The notes under the pieces were generated by a model. The model saw only the letters and a list, made by a program, of their open reading frames with translations. It ran no database searches and was not told the DNA's origin. Shown here piece after piece: positions 1 through 12,429 of a DNA stretch of 64,000 nt. Position numbers and translations under genes: made by a program. Source of the stretch: Agrocybe praecox (Eukaryota > Basidiomycota > Agaricomycetes > Agaricales > Agrocybaceae); assembly GCA_964017145.1 (NCBI GenBank), contig OZ024850.1:1093618-1157617 (forward strand), written 5' to 3'. Each line of letters opens with the position of its first letter. Position 1 is the first letter of the stretch.

Positions 1-567
1 GACCAGCGTCACGGAGGCATGGCGTTCCAGTCTCTACCACGTTACTCTCATAGCAACATGGGAGTTTAACGCAACCAAGGCAGAGAAAACTGCAAAATAT
101 CAGGATGCAAGCGCGTCTATCGATAACCTGCGTAAGGTTACGCCAGACGCTGCATATTTGGTCTGTTTTCTCTACACTTCCAATCCAATTATACTGACGG
201 TTTCTTTCAGAACGAGGCAGACGTGTATGAGCCCAATTATCAAGGTACGCACGTTCATGCACTCCTTGCATCATCATCAAGGAACGTAACAACTAACCAA
301 TGTTTCTTGGACAGCTTCATTTTGGGGAGGACATTACCCTGAGCTACTACGTATCAAACAGAAATAGTATGTGCAACATAAATTTGTTCCTAGATTGATC
401 CTGTCTTATTCTAAGTGTTCGCATAGTGACCCGGACCATTTGCTTGATTGCTGGCACTGTGGTATGTCTAGGTTTGAGACTCGGTGCCGAAGCACTCCCG
501 TAACTGATTTCTCTGGCCTCCAGTTGGATGGAACCCCAAATCGGCGCGATATTCCTGCTATCTCTAG
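1..567 (+). CDS. FAD-linked oxidoreductase, C-terminal BBE part (5' end outside window)
   Basis: This is the 3' end of a secreted-type FAD-dependent oxidase of the berberine bridge/glucooligosaccharide oxidase family, enzymes that oxidise sugars or other small molecules with a covalently held flavin. Five exons read through in one frame: 1-160, 211-244, 315-366, 427-461 and 524-567, joined by GT-AG introns of about 50-70 nt. The spliced protein contains the diagnostic BBE signature: NEADVYEPNYQ, then SFWGGHYPELLRIKQKYDP, then WHCVGW, and ends with a TAG at 565-567. The FAD-binding domain and the start lie left of the window, so substrate and signal peptide cannot be judged. The family call is solid; the exact reaction is not known from this fragment. 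Confidence 0.85.
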
Positions 568-1288
568 AGACTGTCCTTGCGCCGATCAGCAGGAATTGCA
601 GTTCATTGCATCCGGAGATCGTTAGTTGTGAATAAAACAGAGCAGATACGATGGACGCTCCGTGTCTGTGTAATCAATCCATCATCGGGTAGTTGCATTA
701 GGTATCATGATTTTTCATCATACTTCTAATTTACTCCTGCACAGTGGGCATCCATTGGCTTAGGAATCCTCTGCCTATAACATAACAACTAACACTATAA
801 CTAAATACATCCTTCTCAACGAGTTCAGAAGGTTCTAACTGCCTTTTGAGTTCCTGGGAGCAGTTGATAGGGCGGTTTTTATATTCGTATTTTTAGGGGA
901 GACTTGGAAGTAAAAATAGCAGGGCGCGAACACGGCTTGATCGCGTAGTCATTGAAAGAGGATGCCGAGCTCGAAATAGCAGCAACCAAAATAAGTGAAT
1001 GACCACGCTTAGATATTTGTTTCTGTAACACGCTCAGGGCCACAATCTTGCATCATATAAGTACCCGGGATGTACGTACTGATTACCCCACCAACAAGCC
1101 CAGGCTCTTGTTGTCCACATTCACATAAAGCAGCAACCGCTTCCGCGAGTTGGTAGCTTTCGTTCTTCTCTTCTCCCTTGCGCCCTTCGAAAACTGCTGG
1201 TTTATCGCGCCTCCTAGCTGGTATACTAGGAGACCTTACTCGTAGTCCGCGCTGGAGTCTCTATATTTAACACCTAAAAATATCTGGA
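568..1288. other. intergenic, oxidase 3' flank and protease promoter
   Basis: No reading frame here looks coding. An AATAAA-like word lies near 631, soon after the oxidase stop, and could serve 3'-end formation. A weak TATA-like run (TATATTTAA, about 1261) lies some 25 bp before the protease ATG. Nothing else is evident. Confidence 0.5.
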
Positions 1289-3556
1289 ATGTTCAACAAC
1301 CTGGCTAATGCTGCTCAAATAATTGTCCTAGTCGCACTGGCGTGCCAGTTTTCTAAAGTGTTCGCAACAAACGGCGGGGCACATGTTGGCAAATCGACCA
1401 TTAGGCGCCGCGGGTACGGTGTCGGAACTACATTGAAAGGGAACGCAGTTCAAAGACAATTGACAAAGAGAGGGGATATCAGCGGTTCCATAGGTTTAGG
1501 TAATTTCATCGATTTGTGAGTAGAGTTCAGGTTGAACTTCTTCATTATTTGACTGAGATATATAGAATGTACACTGTTCCAATCCATATAGGCCAGGAAG
1601 TCTTTGCTGTACATCTCGGTAAAAAAAATGTCTCATCGAAATCGTTCAGGTACTGATACTTTCCTGTGAAGATACTGGGTCGAGTGATCTCTGGGTGATT
1701 TCCGACGAATGCCGTTCAAATTCCTGCGAAAATGCGAATGTCAGCCGCTACCCAAACGCTTCCTTATCACCAGCGAGCCTGAACGTCGATATGACATACG
1801 GGGATTCTGTCACTGGGTCCTATGCCTCTGGTACCATAGGTCGAGAAACAGTGACGGTAGCAGGTGTCGCCATGACAGAACAACCTTTCGCGCTGATCGA
1901 AGACACCACCAATAACGTTGTTCAGTTTAATGTTACTGGTATCCTGGGCCTTGGTTTTCCAAGTGCAAGGTGAATCGATATCTTATTCGATAGACTTTTA
2001 TGCTCATGAGAACAAGCCGGATTCAAGAAGAATTTGCGAGCCAGGTCAGTCTCAGTAAACTGACGGTGTTTCCAACCTCGCATTGACTTGCAAAATTACA
2101 GAATGGTGGTGGTGACAACACGGACCATTTCGTGCAATCCTCAGATTCCAATGGCCCCTTCCTTTCACGTCTAGCCTCGTCCGGAGCTTTAGAAAGTCCC
2201 ATGTTCAGTGTATGTTTTTACAGGTTTCCATTCAAAGAAAGGATTTAATCGCATCTCGATTAGGTCCAATTTCAGCGGACGGCAATCGATGTTGACGGTC
2301 GAGGGACATTTACGATTGGCAAACTTCCAGATGGCATCGACAATTCCTCCTTAACATGGATTCCAGTTAGGCGGTATACTGCTGAAGAAGGAGGGCTTCC
2401 CCCTCCATCGTTTGCGTCTCAGGAAGTAAGTGAATCTTTCGCTGTACAGTATCAACAAGGCTGATTTGAGCATTTTTCAGGTATATCCATAGTGCGTTGA
2501 AGGCTGTAATTGACGTGTAATATTTTGCTGATTTGAGCGTTAGCCGCTGGGAAGTTGACATCGACGGAGTGTTTTTGGACGGAGTAAGACTGCCCGATTC
2601 CAACATAACAGCCGATGGCGTCGATTCCACGCGAATGTCTGCACTTATCGACACCGTAAGGCTACCCCATCTTATCGGTCTATCAAATCTTTGCTGAAGA
2701 GATATGCACAGGGGAACTCCGTGTTGCGAGGGCCTGAAGATGTTGTCAACACGATCCTATCTTCTGTATCATCTTCATACGACCCAACAGCTCCCAAACC
2801 AGTTGCAGCGTTGCCTTGCAGCATCCCAAGAAATCTGGCTTTCCAAATCGGCGGGAAGGTGAGCTTGACCAGATTAAATTGTCATGTTTAGATCTTGAGT
2901 TAGTCTCTGTAAATGCAGATGTTTCCTATCGACCCCCGAGACTTCATTAGCCAGCTAACTCTAGGTGATGCTGTTACTTGCCAGGCAGACAATATCGTCA
3001 TGACGGACCCGCCTTCTGTTGGGTCGCTATTCCGCTGGAGTCTTGGTACCCCATTCTTCAGATCGTGAGTCCTAGTTAAAGAATTCACTGAACTGCGAAC
3101 TAAACATCACGACTTGCAGGAATATTGTCGCGTTTCATTATGGCAACCTAACGCATCCGTCAGAGGATCCTCCTCGAATTGGATTTTTATCCACCAAGCC
3201 TGATAATGCAGATCAACTTCTCCAAGGGGCTGTGCGCAAGGCCTTGCTGAATGGCGGAGATTTTCCAAGTGAGTCATTCAGCTAATTTTATGTCGACGCC
3301 TTCAATGAATAACTCTCGCTCTCCAGATTCTATCGAAGCCGCTCCAACAGCCTGTGCCGCGATGCAGCCACGCATAACTGTCTTTCCAGGTGCGGAAAAT
3401 GTGATAGAAGGAGGTCCGCTGGGCTCTCGGCGGGATGATCTGAGTAGCGCTCCTAGCAAGGTAAGAGCAGGAGCATGTAAAAAGGTCACACATGACCATG
3501 GTTACATATTGCACACTCTTTTAGCATTGGGCTTGATGGTGGCTCTCGCTATCTAG
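1289..3556 (+). CDS. secreted pepsin-like aspartic protease (A1 family), probably membrane or GPI anchored
   Basis: This gene encodes an A1 aspartic endopeptidase acting in the secretory path or at the cell surface. My model has twelve exons: 1289-1515, 1566-1618, 1672-1969, 2011-2044, 2102-2209, 2264-2425, 2481-2491, 2544-2655, 2712-2858, 2919-3064, 3120-3268 and 3327-3556, giving 558 residues. A hydrophobic signal peptide opens the protein. The first catalytic motif is D-T-G-S-S (codon split across the intron ending at 1671) and the second is D-T-G-N-S (split at 2655/2712). Exon 7 is only 11 nt long. The last residues (YILHTLLALGLMVALAI) are hydrophobic, as in a GPI signal or tail anchor. 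A possible intron at 3461-3524, if removed, would replace that tail with a short soluble end. Substrate is unknown. Confidence 0.88.
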
Positions 3557-3750
3557 ACGACTTCCATCCACGTCCTGCATCCTGTATTACGTAGTCCTCC
3601 TGTATCAAGGCCGACATTTTGCATTGTCATTTGTATCAATACTACGATCGTTCGCAGCCTCAATTTTTCGTGGATAGAGAGTGTGCATTGAAAATGGTTT
3701 GATTGTGTGGAAGTGCGATAGAGTGAAAGATGGACAACATAATAATATCA

Positions 3751-5390
3751 TCAAGCCATAGGCCACTCTGTAAACTCGCCTTGCCCGAATCTGAAGAAAC
3801 TTGTGTTGCTTGCGTCCACAACGGCGATGATGATCGTCTTTTTGCCTGTTTTCAAAGCCATGAATGGGTTGGGTTTGCGTGGAGGAGGAATACTGGTGGG
3901 AGTCAGTGACGATGCCGAAAAAAACCATGGAAACAATGAGCGTATCAGTGAAGGCGATGGAGATTCTTTTTGTGGTGGTGGTTGCACATTAGACGCAGGC
4001 ATGGGCGCATTCGAACCACCTATTGGCGATCGCTTTTGACGAGGTGGGGGTAAAGGCATTTCCGGTAGCACGTCAAAGAGATCTGTAAGTTCCTGTAATG
4101 TCGGCATTGGAGTGGTTCTGCCACTGGAGGATATGTTGGTCATAAGGGTGTATACTAAAAAAATAAATAGAGACGAACTTGATGACTACAATCTGGAAAT
4201 CGGGAGGTGGAGGTGCTGATTTCTTGAAAGGTGTCGATGGTTTATACAAATTAAAGAATATTTTGTAAGGCGATGAATCCCTCTTCGACAACGTTGCGCT
4301 TGCAGATCTCAAAGGAATTTGATGCCCAGCAGGCAGAAAGCGCAGGGAACGGAATATCGATGCTAGATATCATTGAATAAAGTAATAAAAGCCATAGAGA
4401 GATATAACGTACCGTAGTTCTTGTCGTGATGCAACCAGCGCGAAAGATGGAGTGGCTTCCACCAATTGAACAGATTAAAACACGTCGAGATCCATGGTGA
4501 AAAAATGGCTTTGACGCGATCTAAAATAGACGATGTCGGCTTTGAAACGATTCGACTGGGCGGCAAAGGATAATATGAGTCTGGAGGGTCCGCACGCGTC
4601 ACCACGTAACCCAATCGTTTGAGATACGCGTAAACCTGTAAAGAGTAAGATGCATATCAAGATTGAAAACACATGCCACCAACATGGAATTTCTCGAGAG
4701 TTAGACTCTCTCTTCCAATCATCTCGCTGTATGCTTGCTGCACAGACATTGGGGAACCTTCAATGTCGTGCAATCCAGGGATCTTGTCGACGTCCAGGTC
4801 CATTTGTTTCCAGCAAAAAAGTGATCCACGCTCAATTAGATAGATCGCTTCTTCAGGAAGGAGTTCCAGACGTTTCTGTATCTTCTCCTCTTCTCCTACA
4901 GTAGGTCTGGGTGCCGAATGTCCCATAGTCGAAAAATGGATTCCACGAGCGACCGTAACATGGGTTCGCGCGATGTCTGAACACCAAGTCGCGTAACTTA
5001 CAGCCTTGCTGTGTTGCCGTGTCAACAATAATCCTTTTAAATGATACAAGCATGTCCAACCTGGATATTGTTCTTGTTGCCCTTAGCGTATCAAACATAG
5101 CTGCTCTTGAACGGTCGAGAACATGGAGCTGTAGATTTGTGCCTCCACCTGCACGCGGCTCAAATTCTTTTTCACCGCGTCTTGGGATTATTGGTCGCAT
5201 TGACGCAGGCCTTGCATTTGCATAAATAAACAAATAAAATTGGAGAGAGAGAGGGTATTGGCTATTACATTATTTTTGTCCAATCTAGTCCACCATCCTC
5301 TTCGTCCGAGGATTGTTCATCTTGATCTTCTGGTTGTTGCTCACTAACGGGAGCTTTGTGGAATGTTGGCGCTTCTAAGGAGTCGTCCAT
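3751..5390 (-). CDS. SEN54: tRNA-splicing endonuclease subunit Sen54
   Basis: Sen54 is a structural subunit of the heterotetrameric endonuclease that excises introns from pre-tRNAs. Six exons (minus strand: 5390-5269, 5210-5061, 5008-4684, 4635-4413, 4362-4179, 4123-3751) give 458 residues. Family signatures are clear: PRRGEKEFEP near the N-terminus, RTIS-SKAVSYATW, ARGIHFSTMGHS, LLPEEAIYLIERGSL, MSVQQAYSEMI, then HVYAYLKRLGYVVTRA. The first exon encodes an acidic start ending in DWTKI; it joins through a 58-nt intron to the conserved block. The C-terminal third is proline- and serine-rich and less conserved. The gene is convergent with the protease (about 195 bp apart) and divergent from the HIT gene, the two ATGs being 267 bp apart, so they probably share a promoter region. 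Confidence 0.93.
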
Positions 5391-5657
5391 GGTGAAATAG
5401 GTGTGATTCTTGGTCTTGTAGTAGTTTTTCAGTCAAGTTCGGTAATGGCCTCTGCAGCCTTTGACTCGGTTCGGTGACCTCGGATCTCGGTGACCTACAT
5501 TCAATGTTTGACAAATAGCATACAGCCAAACAAAGGAGCACGATAGGCTGTCAGGGGCGCCGTGACCGCGCCAGCTTTGTTTGAAAGAATTTGGGAAACG
5601 CTCCTTGAACGCAAGCCCCGATACTTACCTGCTCCAACGCTTTTGAATCTAGTACAC

Positions 5658-6376
5658 ATGGCGGCTAAGTAATTATGCTACTCTTTCTAGTATGAATTGG
5701 AATTTGAACCACATACGCATAGGTCTCTTGCATCATGCATCTTCTGCAAAATCATCAAGGGTATGTATAGTACTGATATTCTCTCTCTGAGGAAGCATTA
5801 ATTGAATCGCCTTACAAATCCAGGTGATATCCCTAGCTACAAATTTATCGAAACAGAGTTTTCGTTCGTTACAGTTTCCCAACTATTATCCTAACATGAA
5901 GAACTTATATTGATCGTTAGTTTCGCGTTTCTCGATATCGGGCCCCTTTCCAAGGGACACAGTCTAGTGGTCCCTAAATGTAAGCCACGTTTTCTCACAT
6001 TTCTTTCGTAAGATATTGAAGTAGCTCAGATCACGCGGAGAAAATGCACGACCTACCAGACGAGTATCTAAAGGACGTTCTGCCCATTGCCAAGAGGCTC
6101 GCTCTTGCGCAAGGCGCACCCGACTACAACCTCCTTCAAAACAACGGCAAGATTGCGCACCAGGTCATTTAAATCACGCATCTACAACCATATTATCATG
6201 CTAATTGTGACAAACAGGAAGTTCCCCATGTCCACTTCCATGTAATTCCCAAGCCCGCTGATAATGTCCAAGAAGGCCTGTCGATCGGATGGCCTGCCAA
6301 AACAATGGATAAAGACGAATTGCAGAAGATTTTCGAGGAAATGAAGAAAAAATTTGAAGAAGGACCCCGACTCTAG
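5658..6376 (+). CDS. HNT1: HIT-family nucleotide hydrolase (Hnt1-like adenosine phosphoramidase)
   Basis: This gene encodes a small histidine-triad protein that hydrolyses AMP-phosphoramidate-type substrates. Six exons (5658-5668, 5723-5760, 5824-5863, 5921-5979, 6030-6163, 6218-6376) give 146 residues, normal for the family. The protein begins MAAKSLASCIFCKIIKG, continues with FLDIGPLSKGHSLVVPKYH and LLQNNGKIAHQ, and has the catalytic H-V-H-F-H-V motif in the last exon. The 11-nt first exon was chosen because it provides the only in-frame ATG that splices into the conserved Cys-x-x-Cys start. The order and wording of motifs match yeast Hnt1 rather than Fhit-type Ap3A hydrolases. It is divergent from SEN54. 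Confidence 0.93.
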
Positions 6377-8005
6377 ACGAGTAGATTGATCCCAAGATGA
6401 AATCTCAAATGTACATTTAACCAATGTTCTGACGAATTGAACAAGCTTCTTCAAGCTTATTTCAACTATTGGATGCGGAAGGACTTGTGTTCAGCTGTCT
6501 TGCGTCTTACATCATGGCCGCTGGTCGATGTCTCCTATAACACACATTTCTTTCCAGCCTTCCATGCATGCTCTTCTTGCGAACCTCGTCCGCGGCATTT
6601 TCAATTCCAGGTAGTCAGTCTTGCCTATAGCATCATCAACATCAGACCAAATGGAACTTTCACAACTTACATCAAATTTAACGGGCGTTGGGACATTATA
6701 CGACGCACATGGACTCTTGAACGAAAGAAGGCCAACCAACGAGACGGCTGACGAATCCATTCCTCCTCCTGACCATGAATTATCTCGTACTGATACGGTC
6801 CAGACTCATGCTTCTACGGGCGAACGAGTAGGAATCGTGGCTCGACGAATACATGGCAGGCCATGACAAGCGGTAAGTAACGCAACGTAATTTTTGACTA
6901 ACTCACACAAGACTCCATAAATCTGCTAGTATTCCATGGGCCTTGGGACTGATGCTGTCTATCTGACAATGTCTAAGTGTCAAGACACGGCCGACTTTTT
7001 TCTGTAGAAATAAAAACAATTTTCTTCTTTATCAACATCGTTATTTTCTGCATCAACACTTTGGCGCTTGCTCTACAAGCCACTCGTCAATGGTCTACTT
7101 CACGTCACACAGGCCCTGTGATGGGGATCCACTTATTGTTCGTCGGAAATTTTCGTGTCTTCTGCCTGTGTACAACCTCTAACGCTACTCCCAGGTGCTG
7201 TCTTTTGCTACAATCGTTATTGGTACGGTCAAATATGGGGGTTCAGCTGGTCGCGCTAGCCACAAAGCAATATATGCCTTATTCCGGTAAGTATGTTCAC
7301 AAAATTGGGATATTCACTTGAAAGTTATTTGGGCAATCTTACATAGGATATATATCGGACCCGTACTGCTCGTTTCCTTCGGGATGCCCATGACATGTCT
7401 CAATAAACCCCACCAGCACCAGCTCAGACATCACATCAACTTATGCGTTTCTTGTAAGCGATAAAGGCTGCCCATTAACCTCCCGATTGTTCAAAGTGCG
7501 AATAAAATTCTGAGCTGTTGGGCACTCACTTTTCCAAACGGCATGTTCCTTTTGTCCGAATTCTGTACATCCTTTAAAATATTTTCAGTCGGCTGGATAG
7601 TCACCATCCGCCTATTGGGATATATATTTAATATTCGGGGATTTTTCCATATCATCATCACGATATGGATGATTGTGACTTGGAGAGTTATCTTTGTATT
7701 GACCATCTTTGAATTTGCTAGTCTGGCCATGAAGAAGTAATCAAGGATACTGCAGTGTTTTTGGCCCGAAGAAAAGATCATCCTTACGTCGAATTTTCAG
7801 ACAACCTGCATTTGACCTGCATTCACGAAGTTTCCTGAACATAGAATAGCCGCCGTTGCTAAATATATATACGTGTTACGTAATATGACCAGAACGTTCT
7901 TCGTCTGCGAGCCACCGTGCTTTTTTCTAAAGTTGTCATGGTCATCCGTCTTGTTTCCGGTCTTCATGCTAGATTTTACTGTTCACATATAAACCGACCT
8001 AAAAC
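6377..8005. other. no supported gene; hydrophobic coding remnant suspected
   Basis: Several short open stretches lie here without a coherent spliced model. The plus-strand stretches at 6977-7321 and 7543-7740 encode strongly hydrophobic runs (for example FFINIVIFCINTLALALQ and FFHIIITIWMIVTW) resembling membrane segments. I could not join them into one protein with conserved motifs, so this may be a decayed membrane-protein gene or chance reading in AT-rich DNA. The last 200 bp would hold the RPAP1 promoter. Confidence 0.35.
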
Positions 8006-11000
8006 ATGGCTCAGAAACCTTCACTAATTGGCTCAATCGTTGAACGAAAATCGAAATCCTCGATATCTCCTCCGACACCGAAACCATCGACCTCTGGGAA
8101 AACTGGTTTTCCTGCGGTCCAACATCGATCCAAAAGCGCTTTTAGTCGTAATCGGGAAGAACAACGCAAATTCGGCGAAGCGAGAGGTAGACAAGTACCC
8201 ACGGTCTTACGTTCTCCGCCGACCACACCATTTTCGCCTCCCCCTCCCTCTGAGGATCCGAATGACTGGCGGGAAAGCATTAGCAAGGAGAATGCAGAGC
8301 GTGTAGCGGCTATGACTCCCGAAGAGATAGAGGAAGAGAGACGGCAGATTCTTGAGAGATTTGGGGACAATGTCGGGGACATTTTAAAGCGCGCTCGACT
8401 AGCCAGGGAGAAACAGAAACGACGCAAGGATGCTGAGGATGCGCCTCGTGCCATCGATATGACAGAAGAAACGCGGACACAGAGCCAAGGTTTTACATCT
8501 ATCAGTCTAAATAAAGATGAACGCTCAATCTTCTCTAGAGCCCGTGCCTGTGATAATCGAGGAAAGAAAGAATGTCGAGAGAGGTGAGACCAGAAGACTT
8601 GATTTGTCTTGAATGCAAACTAATCGTTATTGGTTAGCACGGTCTCCACCACCATCAGCATTGGCAAGCCCAGGTTCAACCAGACCTTCAAGTCGCGCAG
8701 ATAGGGTACTCCGATTTGCAGAGCTTGAACCGGAAGATGTTCATGTTTACAACTCTGCGCCCCCGTCTCCCAAGCGCAAAATGTTTGCACTGCCTCCTCC
8801 TGATCCAAATGCAGAGAATCAAGCTGTTTCCTTGGGTAAATTTAAAGGAAAGCTGGCTGCAGACAAAGCAGGACAAATTGAAGTGCCCGAACCACAAGTA
8901 GAACCCAACGCTATCGAAGAGCCAAAGACGGAGCTAGAAGAGGGATCGTCAGAATATATTCGACAGAAATTCTTTCCCCATGCACCGAAGGACGACCCTA
9001 ATCTTGCTTGGATGGACGTGGATCCTTCGACACTTGATACATCCTCCACTTCATTACGCTTTGACTTGCATGGTAATTCCATTTCGCCTGCAGATTCCTT
9101 GAAACTTCCTACGCATCTTGGATTACACCACCATGCAGAAGGTGCCCATGCAGGTTACACACTCGACGATATTTTCTTGCTTTCTCGGTCCACTGTCCCT
9201 GCACAGAGAGCCAGTATGCTCAGCATCTTAGCTCGCATTGCCCAACGACTGGCCAGATTAAAGAAAGGCAACGCAGACGACTTGGAGGAGTTATTGGGTA
9301 AAGAAGACGAGCTTCGGAAGCGGATACTCTCTGCTGGGGTAGAAGCAATGTCGTCTAGAGGGAACGTTGGGACGCACGCCATTGAGGTCGTCTGGGAATG
9401 TATTGTGGGCTGGAATATTGAAGTCGAGGATCTTGAAGGCATAGAGCTGGACTCCACTGCCGACACAGCCATTGACAGTCTTCCTATGGAATTTTTCCTA
9501 CCACAAATCGCTACGATCTTGACCCAAGGAGACGCTGCTCCAGAGTCTGCAATTCAACTGTTGTCCATCATTCACCGTCTTGCGCAACATAACCTCAACG
9601 TTGCAGCCATCATCGTATCCACGCCTAAATTGATATCTAGCATTTTGCAAACCTTCTTGTTGACGCCTATCTTTCAGCAAGATTCTAAGCCGCTTCCCGA
9701 TCCCCTCGCGCTTCAACTTTTGTGCACATTGACATTGTCCTCAAGATCTAATGCGGAGGAGATTGCCAAATATGCTGATTCGATCCTGCGCTTTGTCACG
9801 TATTCATCCTTTGACTCGCCTTATCCTCCTGCCCTCGCAAACACACTTCTAATATTCTCCCTACGCCTATATCGTGCCCTGGCATCCTACGGTTTATATT
9901 CCCACATTGCTGGCACAGCTGTGGAACAACTTACCCACATCGAACAACATGTAATATCGGAGGCGTGCAATTCTGCTGCTCTTACGATAGCATGGTCAAA
10001 TATAGTCGAGGCCTGGACGATATGTGCGATAGACCCCCATCAAACGACGCCTCCTCATGACGTGAAATGGAGCCAGGTCATCGGCTGGAACTGGAATATG
10101 GGCATGTTTGAACTTCAGGATCGGCTAGAAGCACGGGAGCAAGACTGGATGATGTGGAAGGCTTCGTGGCAAGCTCAGGCCGCCTGGTTAGAGGGGTCTA
10201 AGGTAAATGCCATCAAAGGAGGGGAAGTCGAGAGGTCGGAATTCATGGATACCGCGAAAGTTGGCTTTGAGACGGGGAAGGAATCTAAAATCGTTGCCGC
10301 AGTCGTGAAAGCGCTAGGGGAGGGCACCGACAATTATCACAGTGGAGATAAAGCTCAGTTGAAGAAACTTGCAGAGCATGCTGGAATTCTGGCATCTGTG
10401 GTTCGACTGTGGCTGGCTTGCATTCCCCCTCATGTGGATGATGTGCCTTCATCTCCCTCTTTTCCGTTGCCGTATCCCCAAATTTCAGAGCTGGCCCGGA
10501 AACTCCTCACAATTCCCATTTGGGCTGAACTTCAAGGCGACCCGTATACTCGTATTCACTGCCGAGAGTTCTCTCAATTCCTGTCTTATTATCTTCGTCT
10601 GTCTAAAAGGCTACCGGGGACATCGCGCAGTTTGTGGCTAGCACAGGTCTTTTCGATCCTGTCCAGGTTGTGTCCAGGAGATGAAGACTTTGCGCAATTA
10701 ATTGTCAAGGAGTTGTCCATTATTTTGACAGCACAATGGGCTACCAATCAACGCATCGAAGTGTCTCAAACAATTTGGGATCGCGGTGGTTTGCGGATTT
10801 TGGAACCGTTCCTGCTGAACACTGTCCGACCCAAGGGTGAAGAACATATTGGCCCCCTTACTATAACGCCTCTCTCAATCAAGTCTTCGACTTGCCAACG
10901 TCTCCCCTCCAGCAAAACGGCGAAGAAGTTTGGGTTGCCCCTCAGTCGTGACTGGACAATGACACCTTTGGATCACTTGCTGCGTTCCGCTGATTCTGCT

Positions 11001-11942
11001 GTTTTCACGGAGTTACCAGAAGACTGGGATTCCTCGGAGGTGGAAGTCACGAGAGCAGCTCTATTTTTGACGAAAGTTGTTCAAGAAGCTTTGCTCAACT
11101 TTTCTATGGTGCCATTTGTTATCAGCCGAGAAGAGGCTATCTTTTCATGCATGAAGGTTATCATGTTGGAGCACGGCCAGTCACAGAATGATTCCAGCGA
11201 GGAGGTTTTCCGCGATGATGTTGTGGGTCGTTTGATGAAAGAGATATTGCAACCTTATGCATTTAGCTCGCCTGACGCCCGTGCTCTATCTGCTCTTCCT
11301 AACAAGGATTTGGAGATGGTTGCTGCGACATTCCTAGGCCCGTCTGTTCCTTTCTTCCAGTTCTACACGGATTTCGTATCGTTGTACGATGCGATATCTT
11401 TCTCACACCCTACTTTTGCTCTACTCTTGATTCCTCCGACTTCCATGAGCTACCCCATTGATTTTAGAAAGCATCTTTGGTGCGACTTCAATCATGTCGT
11501 GCGGACGATACGTATTTCTCCATCGGAAGTGCTCTCTACCGACATCAGAGAATACCTTAGTCCTATCGAGACTGATCCTCAGGTCACCGCATCTTATCTT
11601 AGCTCCCTCTTGAAGAACAATGTCTACGACTTTATGCGATTCGTTGCTCTCCATCACATCGCGTCGAACATCTGGCCAGATTTGCAAGACGGGGATGGTA
11701 CTGCGCCTTTTACCAAGAATGAAGAGCGGTCGAGTACGTTGCTGAAGGCTATCGTTTCCCAAGGCGGCCACGAACTCGTACGGGATGTTGTTTGTTATCG
11801 ACAGCGTTTCTCTGGAGACGTTTTGCTTCCTCCTGCCTGCTTCGAAGGTCTGGATATAGACCTTAAGACTTCGAGGTTGGATTATATTTCTAGATGGGGA
11901 GGACAGAGTATGGTTGATAGATTACAAGGATTATTCAAATAA
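8006..11942 (+). CDS. RBA50: RNA polymerase II-associated protein 1 homologue (RPAP1/Rba50)
   Basis: RPAP1/Rba50 acts in assembly of RNA polymerase II, linking the Rpb2 and Rpb3 subassemblies. The N-terminal exon carries the RPAP1-N signature (ISKENAERVAAMTPEEIEEE followed by RRQILERFG). The long last exon (8638-11942) encodes mostly alpha-helical repeats and near its end the RPAP1-C motif with LLLIPPTSMSYPIDFRKHLW. The total is about 1,290 residues. The intron at 8584-8637 is well supported. Between about 8455 and 8517 the coding frame shifts by one: downstream frame SSLEPVPVIIEERKN is clearly coding, yet no ordinary-length intron with a good donor bridges it. A weak intron using a GTGCCA donor near 8449, or a frameshift, would explain this. 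The gene was originally about 300 bp upstream of GSH2 on the same strand. Confidence 0.9.
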
Positions 11943-12098
11943 TTAGTATAACTTAGACGACAACAGTAATACTCAGTGATGTAATTATAATGTATCATCC
12001 AATGTCTGGTGTTTTCCTGTTATACTTGCCTGAGTATCGTGATAACTAACCTGTGAAAATGCAGCAGTATTACACGTGCTCCCACGGCAAAACGATGT

Positions 12099-12374
12099 TG
12101 TGGCAGTTGTGACTCGTTGTGACCGAAAGGCGACGACGAGGATAGTACTGACACACAGAGTAAAAAGACAGGTTTAACCAATGTAAATTCACTAGCAGGA
12201 TTAACTACAAGAGGTAGAGCTTTATATACCAATCTAATAGATAATCATGTGATAAAGAAAATAAAACAAAACATAGAGAAGTCAGAAGTCGAACATATTA
12301 TCAATCTATCTAAGTGTCCGTGAGATAAGATAAGATAAAGGTCTTGTGATCAAAAGAAAGTCCGGTTCGTTACA
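12099..12374 (-). repeat. 3' LTR of outer element (276 bp)
   Basis: Identical by eye to the right-hand LTR except that it lacks the 123-bp tandem duplication found there. It contains one TATA box (TATATAAA on the minus strand, plus 12221-12228). Confidence 0.95.
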
Positions 12375-12429
12375 CCCGCCCTCCAGAACATACGAAGAAT
12401 GTTCTCTTTGAAAGAAAATAATAATAAAA

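Noticed and set aside
5265..5390. Separate 41-codon minus-strand gene (MDDSLEAPTF...)
   Set aside because: It splices in frame through a 58-nt intron into the conserved SEN54 block, so it is exon 1 of SEN54 rather than an independent gene.
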